From positions 186,001 through 250,000 of the forward strand of contig NZ_FTPP01000003.1 of NCBI RefSeq assembly GCF_900156345.1: DNA of 64,000 bases, in the 5' to 3' direction. Below are positions 25,023-35,171 of this stretch, piece after piece (within the stretch, counting starts at the first letter, position 1; each line of letters begins with the position of its first letter). The notes below the pieces were generated by a model. The model saw only the letters and a list, made by a program, of their open reading frames with translations. It did no database searches and was not told where the DNA came from. The position numbers and the translations under genes are program-made. This DNA comes from Pontibacter indicus. GTDB taxonomy: Bacteria; Bacteroidota; Bacteroidia; Cytophagales; Hymenobacteraceae.

Positions 25023-27434
25023 CTAGAAATTGCCTCTCACTGACAGCACAAAGTTACGTCCCGGTGCGGCTATACCTGATGAGTAAGGACGGTAACGCTG
25101 ATCGGTGATATTCTCTATACCTGCACTCAGGCTCAGGTGCTGGCTCAGTTGGTAAAGCGCCTTTAGGTTAAGCGTCACCCAGGCAGGGCTGTAAGGTTTC
25201 CCGTTTGAATCACTCGCATAGAGATAGGCTTTGTCCTGCTCTTCCGGCGCCAGGTTTTCGTGCTTCACCTCCCCGTTATATATGGCATAAAGATCGGCTT
25301 TAAAACGGCTCCGGGTATACGTCAGGCGGGTGGTACCATAGGCCGGAGCGGCATGACGCAAAGGAGCCTCCGAGCCATTGTCCAGTTCTTCCCGGCCGCG
25401 CTGCAGGTTATACCGGGAGGCTAGCCCGAAACCAGCAGGAAGTTTTACTTCTATACCTGCCTGCACACCCCAAACAGTCGCGTAGGCCGCGTTCTGGATC
25501 GCCTGCACCTGGCTCAGTTCCCCTTCGTATTCGATGCTGCTCTGGCCGTTCAAGGTATAGCTACGCCGCACCAACGCATCCTGCAGGTGAGTATAGAAAG
25601 CTGTAGCGTCGAGTTTTATGATCTCCCCAAAAGTTTTGGCGGCACCCAAGTCAGCATTGTAAGCATACTCCGGCTTGAGATCGGGATTGGGTACTACCAC
25701 CAGTCCCGGTGCCGAGTCGAAGATCTTACCGATGTCATCCACATTCGGGGAGCGGAAGCCTGTGGACAAGTTGGTGCTCAGTTGCCAGCTGGCCTCCGGG
25801 CTGTAGACTATACCTGCACTCCCGGTCAAAGCGCCAGTATTGATGTCGGCTGAGGCGAAAGGGAAGTCAAAAAAGCGATCATCGAAGCTGGCGTTAAGCA
25901 GGATGTGGTTATACCTGGCCCCAGTCAGCACAGTGAACTTTTCGGAGGGTTTGAAGCGGTAAGTCAGTAAAGCGGCATAGGAGCTCCAGTCGGCGCCATC
26001 GGGGTAGCGGGACGATCCTGCCACTGTAAGGCCGGTGCTAATGTTCTCATCGGTGCCTGTTGAGCCGACCTGATTGTAAATCGCCTCCAGACCATAGAAC
26101 AGGTGGTGCCGCGGGTCCAGCGCCTTTTCAAAATCAAGGTTGGCAGAGTAGGCGTTTACCTTTTCGTAGCGGTTATACCGGATCGGCTTGCCCAGGTCGC
26201 GGTTGTGGCGGCTCTCTTCGAACAACTGATGCGCCAGCCCAATGTTGAGCTGATCGAAAAGCCTGTTGCCTGCCTGGTGCGTCGCCTGCAGGTTGTTCAT
26301 CGCCCATACCTGCGGACCATAATACCACTCCGCCGAGCGTAATTTGTCGTTGCGGTAGTTGATCAGGCGGTCGTAGCGGGGCACGTCGTTGGTAGTGGAG
26401 TAATGGAAGCCGTAATTCAGGTCCCATTTTTCGTTGGGGCTATACCGGATCTTCTGCATCAGGTTCAGCTGGTCGTAGCCGGTGTATACCTGTCGCTCCG
26501 GGTCTGAGTTAGGCACTACCTCGTCATGGCCGCTTAAGTGCTGCACATACTCGTGCCGTAGGTAATCGTCCGGTCCGCGCGTGCCCATTTTCAAGTCGCC
26601 GTAGTCGCTGAAGGTGGCGCTGGTCAGGAAAGCCCACTTTTTCAGCCCCACGCTCACATCCACATGACCCGTCTTCTCCTGGTTGGCAGACGACCAGCGG
26701 GCGGCGGCGCTTCCCCGAACGAGTGGCGCATCGCCAGCGGCAAACTTAGGCAAGAGGGTATAAAAGCTCATCACGCCCCCGATGGCGTCGCTGCCATACA
26801 TCACCGAGCCGGGTCCAAAAAGCACTTCTGTCCGTTCAGTGGCAAAGGGATCAAGAGAAATGACGTTCTGCAGGTTGCCGCTCCGGAAAATGGTCGTGTT
26901 CATCCGTACGCCGTCCACCGCGATCAGCACCCGGTTCGTGGCAAAACCCCGGATCATGGGGCTGCCGCCGCCACCCTGGCTCTTCTGGATAAACACCTCC
27001 CCCGACTGGCCCAGCATGTCAGCAGCTGTCTGCGGCTGTTGTAGCAGCACATCGTTGGGCCGGATGGTGCTCACTTTCTGAGGCACCTCTTTCGCGTCCT
27101 GCTGCCAGCGCGTAACCGACACCACCACAGCCTGCAGCGACACAGTGCTTTCCTGCAGGTATAGCCTGAACTTCCGCTGCTGCAGCTGCTCATAGCTCTG
27201 CACCACCGGCTCGTATCCCACCAGGCGCACCACAATGCTATCCATCCCCTGGAGTGAAGTAATATCAACCTGCCCTCTTTGGTTGGTTGTGAGAACCTGC
27301 GCCAGCCTACCGGAGTATAGCTGCACCATCTCCAGGGGCTGCTGCGTTACCTGGTCCCGCACGGTCAACACCTGCCCAACCGCTGTTTGCGCGGTCAGGA
27401 TAATTAACGCCACAAAGCCTAAGAGTTTATGCAT
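25023..27434 (-). CDS. TonB-dependent outer-membrane receptor, haem/siderophore type
   Basis: The 803-residue receptor has a signal peptide (MHKLLGFVALIILTAQTAVGQ) and a carboxypeptidase-regulatory-like domain at 22-100. The plug spans 115-235, with GGGGSPMIRGFATNRVLIAVDG and VEVLFGPGSVMYGSDAIGGV-like sequences, and a 22-strand barrel ends in the outer-membrane signal NFVLSVRGNF. The plug and barrel resemble hemoglobin/transferrin/colicin-type receptors rather than SusC, since there is no long SusC-type N-terminus and no SusD gene beside it. The PepSY membrane protein gene immediately upstream supports a role in iron or haem uptake. The gene is rich in AGGTATAG words. Confidence 0.9.
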   Translation of the reverse strand: MHKLLGFVALIILTAQTAVGQVLTVRDQVTQQPLEMVQLYSGRLAQVLTTNQRGQVDITSLQGMDSIVVRLVGYEPVVQSYEQLQQRKFRLYLQESTVSLQAVVVSVTRWQQDAKEVPQKVSTIRPNDVLLQQPQTAADMLGQSGEVFIQKSQGGGGSPMIRGFATNRVLIAVDGVRMNTTIFRSGNLQNVISLDPFATERTEVLFGPGSVMYGSDAIGGVMSFYTLLPKFAAGDAPLVRGSAAARWSSANQEKTGHVDVSVGLKKWAFLTSATFSDYGDLKMGTRGPDDYLRHEYVQHLSGHDEVVPNSDPERQVYTGYDQLNLMQKIRYSPNEKWDLNYGFHYSTTNDVPRYDRLINYRNDKLRSAEWYYGPQVWAMNNLQATHQAGNRLFDQLNIGLAHQLFEESRHNRDLGKPIRYNRYEKVNAYSANLDFEKALDPRHHLFYGLEAIYNQVGSTGTDENISTGLTVAGSSRYPDGADWSSYAALLTYRFKPSEKFTVLTGARYNHILLNASFDDRFFDFPFASADINTGALTGSAGIVYSPEASWQLSTNLSTGFRSPNVDDIGKIFDSAPGLVVVPNPDLKPEYAYNADLGAAKTFGEIIKLDATAFYTHLQDALVRRSYTLNGQSSIEYEGELSQVQAIQNAAYATVWGVQAGIEVKLPAGFGLASRYNLQRGREELDNGSEAPLRHAAPAYGTTRLTYTRSRFKADLYAIYNGEVKHENLAPEEQDKAYLYASDSNGKPYSPAWVTLNLKALYQLSQHLSLSAGIENITDQRYRPYSSGIAAPGRNFVLSVRGNF

Positions 27435-27442
27435 CGCAGGGG

Positions 27443-28039
27443 CTACTCACTCTTGATCTGGCGGATCTTTCTGGGGTAAAACCACAGGAAGAAGCCCGTA
27501 ACGGTTAGCACCAGCAAGCCAAAACCCAGCACGTTCATGGAAATCAGCTTGAACAGGTCGCTGATGATGGAGCCGTCGTGGATTTTCTCGATCCAGTCGG
27601 AGTGGCGCCGGGCGACGGAGAGCACCTGGCCGGTGCTGGCGTCGAGCTGTACTTCCCAGCTGCCTTCTTTGAAAATGGTCTTGACGATGCCTTTGTCCAG
27701 GCGGGCCTCAATGCGGTCGATCGGGTTATTTTGCACAGCAGCTGCTGAGTCCAGCCCGGCAATGGAAAGCGTTGCCAGATCAGCGAGCGGCAGCCACTGC
27801 TGCAGGTCCGTAGAGACTCCTTTCTGGGTAGGCGGCTGCAATAGGTCCACATCTTTTTTCCAGCCCAATAGTATGCCCGTCACGCTGCTGATCAGCACAA
27901 AAGCCCCTATCACCAGCCCCAGGTAGCGGTGGTACACCCGAAAATTTCGCAGCCGGTCGGTAAGGGTTCTGACTTTTTGTTTGACGAGGGTTGTCGTACT
28001 GGTACTCACTAATTTGGGTTGGTATAGGGATGAAAGCAC
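27443..28039 (-). CDS. PepSY-associated membrane protein
   Basis: The 198-residue protein has a cytosolic basic start, one helix at about 38-58 (YLGLVIGAFVLISSVTGILLGW) and a periplasmic PepSY-like domain with ATLSIAGLDSAA and LDASTGQVLSV. A C-terminal helix (NVLGFGLLVLTVTGFFLWFYP) ends in KIRQIKSE. Such proteins go with ferric-siderophore reductases and TonB receptors. The start appears to be GTG at 28039; the first 30 residues are unconvincing and the true start could lie closer to RNFRVYHRYLG. It is 8 bases upstream of the TonB-receptor gene, which implies one operon. Confidence 0.8.
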   Translation of the reverse strand: MLSSLYQPKLVSTSTTTLVKQKVRTLTDRLRNFRVYHRYLGLVIGAFVLISSVTGILLGWKKDVDLLQPPTQKGVSTDLQQWLPLADLATLSIAGLDSAAAVQNNPIDRIEARLDKGIVKTIFKEGSWEVQLDASTGQVLSVARRHSDWIEKIHDGSIISDLFKLISMNVLGFGLLVLTVTGFFLWFYPRKIRQIKSE

Positions 28040-28159
28040 AATATCCTATAAAAGCGGCAGATAAACAATGTGTAGCCATTGGTCTGCTAAAATTTAAATA
28101 CCAGATGCAACCAACGCACGTTATAGAGGCTCTTACGATTGAATTAACGCTTACAGATT

Positions 28160-28630
28160 ATGCTTAAATTGATTTATCCATTACTCGGCCTGGCCCTCTT
28201 CACCCAGTGCCAGCCGGAAGAGACGGAAGTGCCAACAACGGTAGCAAAAGAATCAAATGAACTGAAATTCGGGCAGGAAGTGCCGGTTAAATACCTGGAA
28301 CAAGTGACGCTCGCGGGCGGCGACGTTCCCCGCAGGCTGATCGTTGCCGTGAAGAACATCCAGGATTCGCGCTGCCCGGAGAACACCAACTGCATCACCG
28401 CCGGCAATGCAACAGTAGTAGTAAGAGCCTCTAATAGCCAGGGTAGCAACGAGAACATCGAACTTTGCCTCGGCGACTGTGAAACCGGTGTTCCCCAGGA
28501 GACTGACGCCGTGACAGCCGAAGTAGGCGATGTCAATTACCGTTTCACGCTGAAACAAGTTGGGCCATACCCTGGACTGGAGCATGACGGCGAAGAGCAA
28601 AAGGCACGGCTAATAGTGGAAAAAATCTGA
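28160..28630 (+). CDS. Small lipoprotein with SRCP motif
   Basis: The 156-residue product starts with a lipoprotein signal (LLGLALFTQC, lipobox near residue 17). The mature part carries NIQDSRCPENTNCITAGNATV, close to the DSRCPxGVxCVWAG pattern that I know from many small Bacteroidota lipoproteins. It also has a second cysteine pair, LCLGDC, so two disulfides are likely. The rest is beta-rich. Function is unknown. It is divergent from the PepSY gene and followed by a strong terminator, and the convergent neighbour is the second Asp-box protein. Confidence 0.75.
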   Translation: MLKLIYPLLGLALFTQCQPEETEVPTTVAKESNELKFGQEVPVKYLEQVTLAGGDVPRRLIVAVKNIQDSRCPENTNCITAGNATVVVRASNSQGSNENIELCLGDCETGVPQETDAVTAEVGDVNYRFTLKQVGPYPGLEHDGEEQKARLIVEKI

Positions 28631-28662
28631 TCATCGTGTCTTAGCTAACAGCCAAAAAACAG

Positions 28663-28690
28663 AAAGCCCTGCCAACGATAGCAGGGCTTT
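28663..28690. terminator. Bidirectional terminator
   Basis: AAAGCCCTGC/GCAGGGCTTT with an 8-base loop, followed by a T-run, lies between the convergent lipoprotein and Asp-box genes and serves both. Confidence 0.88.
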
Positions 28691-28716
28691 TTGTTTTTTG
28701 AATGCTCAAGCGATTC

Positions 28717-31700
28717 CTACAAAGATCCCGTGGCCGGGGCAGCCTCTGCTTTCTTCACCGTGATAGCATCTACTCCTTTTTCCTTCACCAATCGGTTCAG
28801 CGCCGGCACATCCTGCGACTGCACCTGCCGGAACAGGTTCAACTGCTCGTCGATCTGGGCGGTGATTTCCTTTTTGAAGGCATAGGCCTGATCGGTTGGA
28901 CGGAAGTCGCCGGTGCTCACCTGCCCGACCAGGTTCGCCAGTTTGTTGTTGAGGCGGATCGGGTAGTTGAGCGGGTCCTGGCCACTGCGGTTCTTTGTCT
29001 GGTACAGGGACTCTTCAATGGCGGTGATCTTCTTGTCGATGGCGGTGGCAGACTCTACCACATCCTTATAGCTCTCCTGCCCCTTCAGGTTGCCCTTGAG
29101 CGTGTTGAGCTGTGCACGCATGGTGCGGATGTCTTTGATCACATCATGGGTCTCGGTCAGTTTGTCGCGCACCTCCATTAGGAAAGTAAACTGCGCCGCG
29201 CGGTCTTGCGTTGTCGCCTTGGTACGCGGATCCGGCAGAATGGTGAATTCGGTTTCCTGACTTTCTTTGTTCACGGTTAGCTTCGCCTTATACCTGCCAG
29301 GTATAGCTTTTGGTCCCTGCGTGCCGCCGCCCCACAGGATCAGTCCGTCAAACTTGCTGGCCTCCGGGTAGCGCATGTCCCACACGAAGCGGTTCAGGCC
29401 TTCCTTCGCGGTCAGCTTATCCTTGTTTTCTTTGGCATTGCTGGCGTAGCTGCGGATCAGCTTGCCGTTCTGGTCCAGGATCTCCAACTGTACCACGGTA
29501 GCCGAGTCCGGTTTCTGCGGCAGGTAAAAGTGCACCATCACGCCGCCCGGGTGGTTCTCGCCGGCTGTTTTGGAAAGCCCCCGGTTGCCGCCATCCATTT
29601 TGTAGCTGTCGAGCGGCTTGTAGAGGTGGAATTTGCTGCCCGCTATACCTGCGTTCAGTTGGTGCAGCGGCGTCAGGTCGTCGATGATCCAGAAGCTGCG
29701 GCCCTGTGTGGCAGCGATCAGGTTGTCGTTTTTAATAGTCAGATCGGTAATAGAAACGATGGGTAGGTTCATCTGGAACGGTTGCCAGCTCTCCCCGTCG
29801 TTGAAGGACACATACATGCCATACTCCGTACCGGCATACAAAAGGCCCTGGCGCTTCGGATCGGCGCGCACCACGCGGGTGAAGTGATGGCCTTCTATAC
29901 CCTTGGTGATCTTCGTCCAGGTCTTGCCATAGTCGGTCGTTTTGTAGAGGTATGGGCTGAAGTCGCCCGACTTATACATGGTGGCTGCCACGTAAGCAGC
30001 GCCTTTTTGCGTCGGGTGTGCCTCCAGGCTGTTGATCTGGATCCACTCCGGCATACGTTTCGGCTGTACTTTAGTCCAGTTCTTGCCATTGTCGCGCGTC
30101 ACGTGGATCAGGCCATCGTCTGATCCTGTCCAAATCACGCCTGGCTCCACTGGAGACTCACTAATGGCGAAGATGGTGCCGTAGTACTCCACACTGGTAT
30201 TGTCCTTGGTGATCGGTCCGCCCGATGGTCCCAGTTTCGTGGAGTCGTTGCGGGTCAGGTCCGGGCTGAGCAGCTCCCAGGTCTGGCCCTCGTTGTAGGT
30301 GACGTGCACGTGGTTGGAGGTAGTGTAGAGTTTCTTCGGATCGTTGGGTGAGAACATGATCGGAAAATTCCACTGGAAGCGGTACTTCATCCCTTCTGCG
30401 CCGTGGCCCATCGGATTATCCGGCCATACGTTGATCACGCGCTCCTGCCCGTTGCTGTGGTCCACGCGCGAAAGAAAGCCACCGTAGTTGCCGCCATACA
30501 CAATCTCCGGGTTTTCCGGGTTCACGGCCAAGTGCGCACTCTCCGATCCGGCCGTTTCCTCCCAGTCATTTTCGGTGATGCTATACCCCGTGGAGCGGTG
30601 GCTGATGCGCACGGTCGAGTTGTCCTGCTGCGCGCCGTAAATGCGGTATGGGAAATGGTTATCCGTCACCACGCGGTAGAATTGGCCAGTGGGCTGGTTG
30701 TCCATGGTGCTCCAGTTCATGCCGCCATCGGTTGTCACTTGTGCGCCACCGTCGTCGGCAATCACCATGCGAGATGGATTCTCCGGTGCAATCCAGAGGT
30801 CGTGGTGGTCGCTGTGACCGGCGTAGGCCGAGGTAAAGGTCTTGCCGCCGTCCTTGCTGCGGTGATAGGCCACGTTCAGCACGTAGACCACGTCCTCGTC
30901 TTTCGGATCGGCATACACGCGGGTATAGTACCAGGCCCGTTGGCGCAGGTTGCGGTCGTCGTTCATCTTCTTCCAGGTCACGCCGCTGTCGTCGGAGCGG
31001 AAAAGCCCGCCCTCGTCCGCCTCCACCATGGCGTACACCCTGCTAGAGTTCACCGGCGACACGGCTACGCCAATGATGCCCAGCGTCCCTTTTGGCAGGC
31101 CTTCGCTCTTCGAGATGTCTTTCCAGGTATCACCGCCATCGGTGCTCTTCCAGATGCCGGAGCCCGGCCCGCCTGAGGACAGGCTGTACGGAGTGCGGCG
31201 CACATTCCAGGTCGTGGCATATAGGTGACGCGGGTTATTCGGATCAAAAGTTAGGTCCACAGCGCCGGCATCCTTGTTGGCAAAGAGCGTTTTCTTCCAG
31301 GTCTTGCCGCCGTCGGTGCTTTTGTATACCCCGCGCTCCTCGTGCGATTTGTACAGATCGCCCATTACGGCTACGTACACGATGTCCGGGTTAGTCGGAT
31401 GGATGCGGATACGGCCGATGTGCTTCGAATACTTCAGGCCGATGTGCTGCCAGGTCTTGCCCGCGTCTACTGATTTCCACATGCCAAAGCCCGAGGACAC
31501 GTTGCCGCGCACCGTCTTCTCTCCTTCTCCTACATAGATTACGTTCGGGTCGGCCTCGCTCACCGCCACTGCCCCGATGGAGCCGCCAAAGAAGCCATCG
31601 GAGATATTCTCCCAGGTAGCGCCGCCGTCAGTGGTGCGCCATACGCCGCCGCCCACGGTGCCCATGTAATAGAGGTTAGGTTTACCCGGCACGCCCGTTA

Positions 31701-31902
31701 CCGTGGCAGAGCGGCCTCCACGGAACGGACCAATGGAGCGCCAGGTCAGGCCGTTATAAAGTTTCGGGTCAAAAGTCGCAGTTGTTTCTTTATGCTTGCT
31801 GCTGCGCGGCTTTTGCTTCTGGGCCACTGCCTCCGGGGAGGCCAGCGCCAGCGCCAGCAACAGACAAGCCGCTGATCCTGCTTTGTAGAAGGTTCTTTTC
31901 AT
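28717..31902 (-). CDS. Exported Asp-box (BNR/sortilin-like) beta-propeller protein, copy 2
   Basis: The product is 1061 residues when started at 31902, where MKRTFYKAGSAACLLLALALA gives a clean signal peptide. A start 93 bases upstream would bury that signal. About eleven Asp-box motifs follow, for example TTDGGATWEN, SVDAGKTWQH, STDGGKTWKK, STDGGDTWKD, SDDSGVTWKK and TTDYGKTWTK. The C-terminal 200 residues include a helical, Lys/Glu-rich part (SYKDVVESATAIDKKITAIEESL) absent from copy 1. Family knowledge suggests an extracytoplasmic propeller that binds sugars or proteins, and catalysis is unproven. No T9SS sorting domain is seen. Confidence 0.85.
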   Translation of the reverse strand: MKRTFYKAGSAACLLLALALASPEAVAQKQKPRSSKHKETTATFDPKLYNGLTWRSIGPFRGGRSATVTGVPGKPNLYYMGTVGGGVWRTTDGGATWENISDGFFGGSIGAVAVSEADPNVIYVGEGEKTVRGNVSSGFGMWKSVDAGKTWQHIGLKYSKHIGRIRIHPTNPDIVYVAVMGDLYKSHEERGVYKSTDGGKTWKKTLFANKDAGAVDLTFDPNNPRHLYATTWNVRRTPYSLSSGGPGSGIWKSTDGGDTWKDISKSEGLPKGTLGIIGVAVSPVNSSRVYAMVEADEGGLFRSDDSGVTWKKMNDDRNLRQRAWYYTRVYADPKDEDVVYVLNVAYHRSKDGGKTFTSAYAGHSDHHDLWIAPENPSRMVIADDGGAQVTTDGGMNWSTMDNQPTGQFYRVVTDNHFPYRIYGAQQDNSTVRISHRSTGYSITENDWEETAGSESAHLAVNPENPEIVYGGNYGGFLSRVDHSNGQERVINVWPDNPMGHGAEGMKYRFQWNFPIMFSPNDPKKLYTTSNHVHVTYNEGQTWELLSPDLTRNDSTKLGPSGGPITKDNTSVEYYGTIFAISESPVEPGVIWTGSDDGLIHVTRDNGKNWTKVQPKRMPEWIQINSLEAHPTQKGAAYVAATMYKSGDFSPYLYKTTDYGKTWTKITKGIEGHHFTRVVRADPKRQGLLYAGTEYGMYVSFNDGESWQPFQMNLPIVSITDLTIKNDNLIAATQGRSFWIIDDLTPLHQLNAGIAGSKFHLYKPLDSYKMDGGNRGLSKTAGENHPGGVMVHFYLPQKPDSATVVQLEILDQNGKLIRSYASNAKENKDKLTAKEGLNRFVWDMRYPEASKFDGLILWGGGTQGPKAIPGRYKAKLTVNKESQETEFTILPDPRTKATTQDRAAQFTFLMEVRDKLTETHDVIKDIRTMRAQLNTLKGNLKGQESYKDVVESATAIDKKITAIEESLYQTKNRSGQDPLNYPIRLNNKLANLVGQVSTGDFRPTDQAYAFKKEITAQIDEQLNLFRQVQSQDVPALNRLVKEKGVDAITVKKAEAAPATGSL

Positions 31903-32430
31903 GTATAAGGTGAGCGATAGGTTTAGCGATTCGTTTACTTGAACAAATGATTTAGAAAAGTTTAGCCTAAAAAGCAAATGGCATAATTTGGTCATCCATG
32001 TCGTATGGACCTGCTTATACCTTGGATCGACCTAAGAGCGCAGGTTTGTACTCTGTAAAATCGAAAAATTACTCAGTATAAACCCGGGTAAACTTCAATG
32101 TGATGACTTTGATAACACAGCCTGCGCCTAGAAGCTAATCTCAATTTTATTAAATAAATTATCCAGTTTAATCACACCTAAATTAAATATTACAACTTTC
32201 TATTATATAATTTTTGTACAAATCCTAAAACTAGCATGTAATTTAAAAATACCTGAAAACAAGGTGTTTAACCATTGATAAGCGCGAAATACGTAAATCC
32301 CTATCCAAGCTCTTTTCAATAAAACCAATATAGTTCAAATAGAGTATAGAGCAAAATAATTGCAACAGGCAAGTACTCCCTTTATACCTGCCCTAATTCA
32401 GTACTATTTCTAACCAAAAACATCTCACCT
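31903..32430. other. AT-rich divergent intergenic region
   Basis: This 528-base region between the divergent Asp-box and subtilase genes is strongly AT-rich, especially 32140-32360. It must contain both promoters, but I cannot assign a clear -7/-33 pair. A TTATACCT word occurs near 32013 and TTTATACCTGCC near 32381. No gene or RNA is recognised. Confidence 0.45.
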
Positions 32431-35151
32431 ATGAACAGATTTTTTACATTGGTTGCCGCGCTATTTTTCCTTGCGAGTAGTGCGTTTGCACAGGCCACCG
32501 TCGACCCTGAGTTGCGACAGGCCTTGCGGTCCTCCCTCCTGCCACAGCAAGTGATTGTCACTTTCCATGGAGACAAGGCGCCGAGCTCTTCTAACATCTT
32601 ATCGCTTAGGCTACTGGGTATTACGAACGGGATTTCGCTGCAGTCGCTGCCGATTGTGGGGGCGCTGGCAACGAGCGCACAGGTTGATGCCCTGGCCCGA
32701 AACACACAGGTGCGCTCCATCTACCTCAACAAAAAACTGACTTACTTTAACCACCACGACACCCACCTGACAGGTGTGCAGCGGCTCCGCAACGACATGG
32801 AGATGACCTCCCGTAACGGCGGGCTTCCTGTATCTGGCAAAGGCGTGACGGTAGTGATCAATGACAGTGGCGTGGATGGCACACACGAAGACCTGAAACT
32901 GGGCAAAAACCTGAAGCAGAACGTGCTGGGCACGCTTAATCTGAATGGACTTTTATCCTTTCTGCCGCCTATCTGGTTAGAGAATGTACCGAATACCGAC
33001 AACAATTCAGGCCACGGCACACATTGCGCGGGCACAGTAGGTGGCCTGGGCACGATGTCGAATGGCAAATACGCCGGTGTGGCCCCAGGAGCCGATTTGA
33101 TTGGCTATGGCTCGGGCGCTGCCCTGTTTATTTTGGACGCGATCGGAGCATACGACTGGGTGATGCTGAACCAGGCCCGCTATGGTATCCGCGTTATCAG
33201 TAATTCCTGGGGCACCTCAGGGGCCTTCGACCCGAACCACCCCGTGAACGTTGCTTCGTTGGCAGCTTATAAAAGGAACATCATCTCCGTATTCGCGGCC
33301 GGCAACGAAGGGCCTGGCTCTGACACGCACAATCCGTACGCCATTGCTCCCTGGGTTATTTCAGTAGGCGCGGGCGACCGCTATGGCAGACTCGCCGACT
33401 TTTCTTCCAGAGGTGTCAGAAACCACAAAGAGACGCTGAGCTTTGATGGCAAAACCTGGACTGTGGAAAACAGACCGACCGTTGTAGGCCCTGGTGTGGA
33501 TGTGGTGTCTACGAGGGTGATCGGCCCTGTCGCTTCTCTTGCAGCGCAACAGGACATCGAGACGCTGGAACCTGCCGAGGTGCCTTTCTATACCCACATG
33601 AACGGTACTTCCATGGCTACCCCACATGTGGCGGGCATCGTTGCCCTGATGCTGGAAGCGAACCCAGCCCTGACACCCGACCAGGTAAAATCGATCCTGC
33701 AGCAGACCGCCACCAACATACCAGGCCGCGAGCCCTGGGAAGTGGGTGCAGGCTATGTGAATGCCTACGCCGCCATCGACCATATCTTCCGCAACACGAC
33801 ATTCGGTTCTCAGCTCAACATTACCCGGAAGTTCAACAGCAGCATCAACTCTTCTGCCACGGAGCAAGTTCTGCCCATCAACTACAATCCGGCTACCGCC
33901 GCCACAAACGAGAGCACATTTAACGTGGCGGCCGGCGTGACAGGTATAGAGGCGAAGATGTTTGCGTCCGGCCTTCTCGGCGAAACAGGCAACCCGGTTG
34001 GCCTACGCCTGGTGGCCCCGGACGGAACGACCTACAGTTCGGGGATTTCTGCCTTGTTTACTTTGTATACTGATCGTACCGTTGCTGTTGCCAACCCCAT
34101 GGCAGGCCAGTGGAAAGCCGTTGTGTATGGCTTGCAGGGGGCAGGCTTCCCGGAGGCGATTGACGTGAAAGTGACGCAAACGCAGATCCTGGGCACCTCG
34201 GGATTGAACGACATTGCCAGCCACCCGGCCAGAACAGCGATAGAACTGGCAGTTGGCGAGCGCTTAGTGGATGGATTCAGCGACGGCACCTATAAGCCCG
34301 ATGCTCCGCTGAAGCGCATAGAGCTGGCCGATTACCTGATGATGGGCCAGGGTGTTCGTCAGCATATACCTACAAACGGGGCGGTTTCTTTCTCAGACGT
34401 GTCAGCAGGACAGAAGCTACTGGCGGAATCGGTTACCGCGAAAGGTGCCGCCCTGCGCGACGGATTCCATGCTGCCAATGGCCTGATGACGCCAGCATCG
34501 GCAGGCAAGTTCAGCCCGACTGGCACTGTAAGCCGGGCAAGCCTCGCCTACTCGCTGGTGCAGGCGCTGGGCCAGGAAGCCGAGGCACTGAAACGCAATG
34601 GCACCGCCCCGACTGTCACCCTCAACGGCACCACCTACCCGATTGAAGACGCCAAAGATATACCTGCCGGGCTGGAGGGCTACGTGAGTGTGGCGTTGGA
34701 ACTGAACCTGATCAATGCCTTCTATAACGTGACGCAGGGACCATATGACCTGCAGCCTGTGGTGCATGCTACCTTTAAGCCAAAAGCAAACGTAACCCGC
34801 GCCGAGTTTGCCGTTATCGTGACGCGCACCTTCAACGGCTGGAACGAACTGGCCGCCGCAAGTACTTCAGCCGTGCAAATGGCAGAGGCAGCCAGTACAA
34901 AGGCCATTGCCTATCCAAATCCTTTCGCTGAGACCACGACCATCCAGTACAGTCTGGAAAATGAAGGTCTTGTGACAGTCGAGGTACTGGACATCATGGG
35001 TAAGAAAATCAGAACGCTTGTCTCTGAGACGAAGCGATCCGGCAACCACGAAGTGCAGTTCGATGGCAGCACGCTACCGAGCGGAACATACCTGTACCGC
35101 ATCAACACAAACGGGAAAACAGCCACTATGAAAATGGTGATCGCACGCTAG
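32431..35151 (+). CDS. Secreted subtilisin-like (S8) protease with SLH-type and T9SS sorting domains
   Basis: The 906-residue protein has a signal peptide (MNRFFTLVAALFFLASSAFAQ), an inhibitor-like propeptide (about 25-105) and an S8 domain with all catalytic motifs: VVINDSGVDGTHED (Asp, near 148), SGHGTHCAGTVGG (His, near 193) and MNGTSMATPHVAG (Ser, near 393). After a beta domain, residues 590-720 and 730-800 contain S-layer-homology-like units (LVDGFSDGTYKPDAPLKRIE; YDLQPVVHATFKPKANVTRAE). The last 80 residues are a type-A T9SS sorting domain (YPNPF near 829, ending MKMVIAR). It should be exported to the surface by T9SS. SLH repeats together with a T9SS signal are unusual. Confidence 0.9.
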   Translation: MNRFFTLVAALFFLASSAFAQATVDPELRQALRSSLLPQQVIVTFHGDKAPSSSNILSLRLLGITNGISLQSLPIVGALATSAQVDALARNTQVRSIYLNKKLTYFNHHDTHLTGVQRLRNDMEMTSRNGGLPVSGKGVTVVINDSGVDGTHEDLKLGKNLKQNVLGTLNLNGLLSFLPPIWLENVPNTDNNSGHGTHCAGTVGGLGTMSNGKYAGVAPGADLIGYGSGAALFILDAIGAYDWVMLNQARYGIRVISNSWGTSGAFDPNHPVNVASLAAYKRNIISVFAAGNEGPGSDTHNPYAIAPWVISVGAGDRYGRLADFSSRGVRNHKETLSFDGKTWTVENRPTVVGPGVDVVSTRVIGPVASLAAQQDIETLEPAEVPFYTHMNGTSMATPHVAGIVALMLEANPALTPDQVKSILQQTATNIPGREPWEVGAGYVNAYAAIDHIFRNTTFGSQLNITRKFNSSINSSATEQVLPINYNPATAATNESTFNVAAGVTGIEAKMFASGLLGETGNPVGLRLVAPDGTTYSSGISALFTLYTDRTVAVANPMAGQWKAVVYGLQGAGFPEAIDVKVTQTQILGTSGLNDIASHPARTAIELAVGERLVDGFSDGTYKPDAPLKRIELADYLMMGQGVRQHIPTNGAVSFSDVSAGQKLLAESVTAKGAALRDGFHAANGLMTPASAGKFSPTGTVSRASLAYSLVQALGQEAEALKRNGTAPTVTLNGTTYPIEDAKDIPAGLEGYVSVALELNLINAFYNVTQGPYDLQPVVHATFKPKANVTRAEFAVIVTRTFNGWNELAAASTSAVQMAEAASTKAIAYPNPFAETTTIQYSLENEGLVTVEVLDIMGKKIRTLVSETKRSGNHEVQFDGSTLPSGTYLYRINTNGKTATMKMVIAR

Positions 35152-35171
35152 TATCCTCTAATCGGTTCATA

